From positions 1-45,601 of the forward strand of contig DVKV01000153.1 in NCBI GenBank assembly GCA_018715835.1: DNA of 45,601 nucleotides. The letters run 5' to 3'. Positions within the stretch are counted from its first letter, which is position 1. Every line of letters starts with the position of its first letter. This document shows positions 45,549 to 45,601 of this stretch, one piece after another. The position numbers were made by a program, and so were the translations under genes. The stretch comes from Candidatus Faecousia intestinavium (GTDB lineage: Bacteria > Bacillota > Clostridia > Oscillospirales > Oscillospiraceae). A model generated the notes under the pieces. The model was not told the DNA's origin, searched no databases, and saw only the letters and a program-made list of their open reading frames with translations.

Positions 45549-45577
45549 ATTATACGGGTTTTCCTCAAAGGAATCAA
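45549..45577 (-). promoter_or_regulatory. Promoter of MacB-like export operon
   Basis: Minus strand TTGATT, 17 bp, TATAAT. Confidence 0.75.
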
Positions 45578-45601
45578 CCTTTCCCCGTTTAAGGATTTAT
45601 T

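Overview
A GC-rich, gene-dense chromosomal segment that looks like an anaerobic gut Firmicute (Clostridia/Oscillospiraceae-like; inferred from gene content only). Main contents, left to right: a partial tRNA-Met(CAT) and a tRNA-Trp; a PucR-type regulator divergent from an MFS transporter plus a UroD/MtaA-type methyltransferase; a MerR-RDD fusion; archaeal-type proS; a class III ribonucleotide reductase locus (nrdD, a 53-aa ORF, nrdG) behind two NrdR boxes; tRNA-Asp; a B12-riboswitch-controlled anaerobic cobalamin operon (cbiK to cobO, minus strand); a DUF2284 gene; a split transketolase; an envelope/glycolipid-like cluster; a cell-wall-binding-repeat D,D-carboxypeptidase; an HD hydrolase; a Trp/Tyr-type ABC transporter; a MoxR-VWA pair; a repeat/LRR surface protein; and an adaptor-ATPase-adaptor-permease MacB-like export operon. 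The strongest lead is the RNR locus. The large NrdD ORF ends right after its zinc-Cys region. The glycyl-radical motif (RITGYLV) is instead on a separate 53-aa ORF (10099..10260) with its own Shine-Dalgarno, which the ORF track omitted. This suggests a class III RNR with a detached glycyl-radical subunit. Other leads are a CbiK with an extra C-terminal domain, a CbiJ-CbiE-CbiT triple fusion, an adaptor whose coiled-coil hairpin is interrupted by a Pro/Thr-rich insertion, and a surface protein with five degenerate ~65-72-aa repeats upstream of its LRRs. No CRISPR array, transposase or phage gene was seen.
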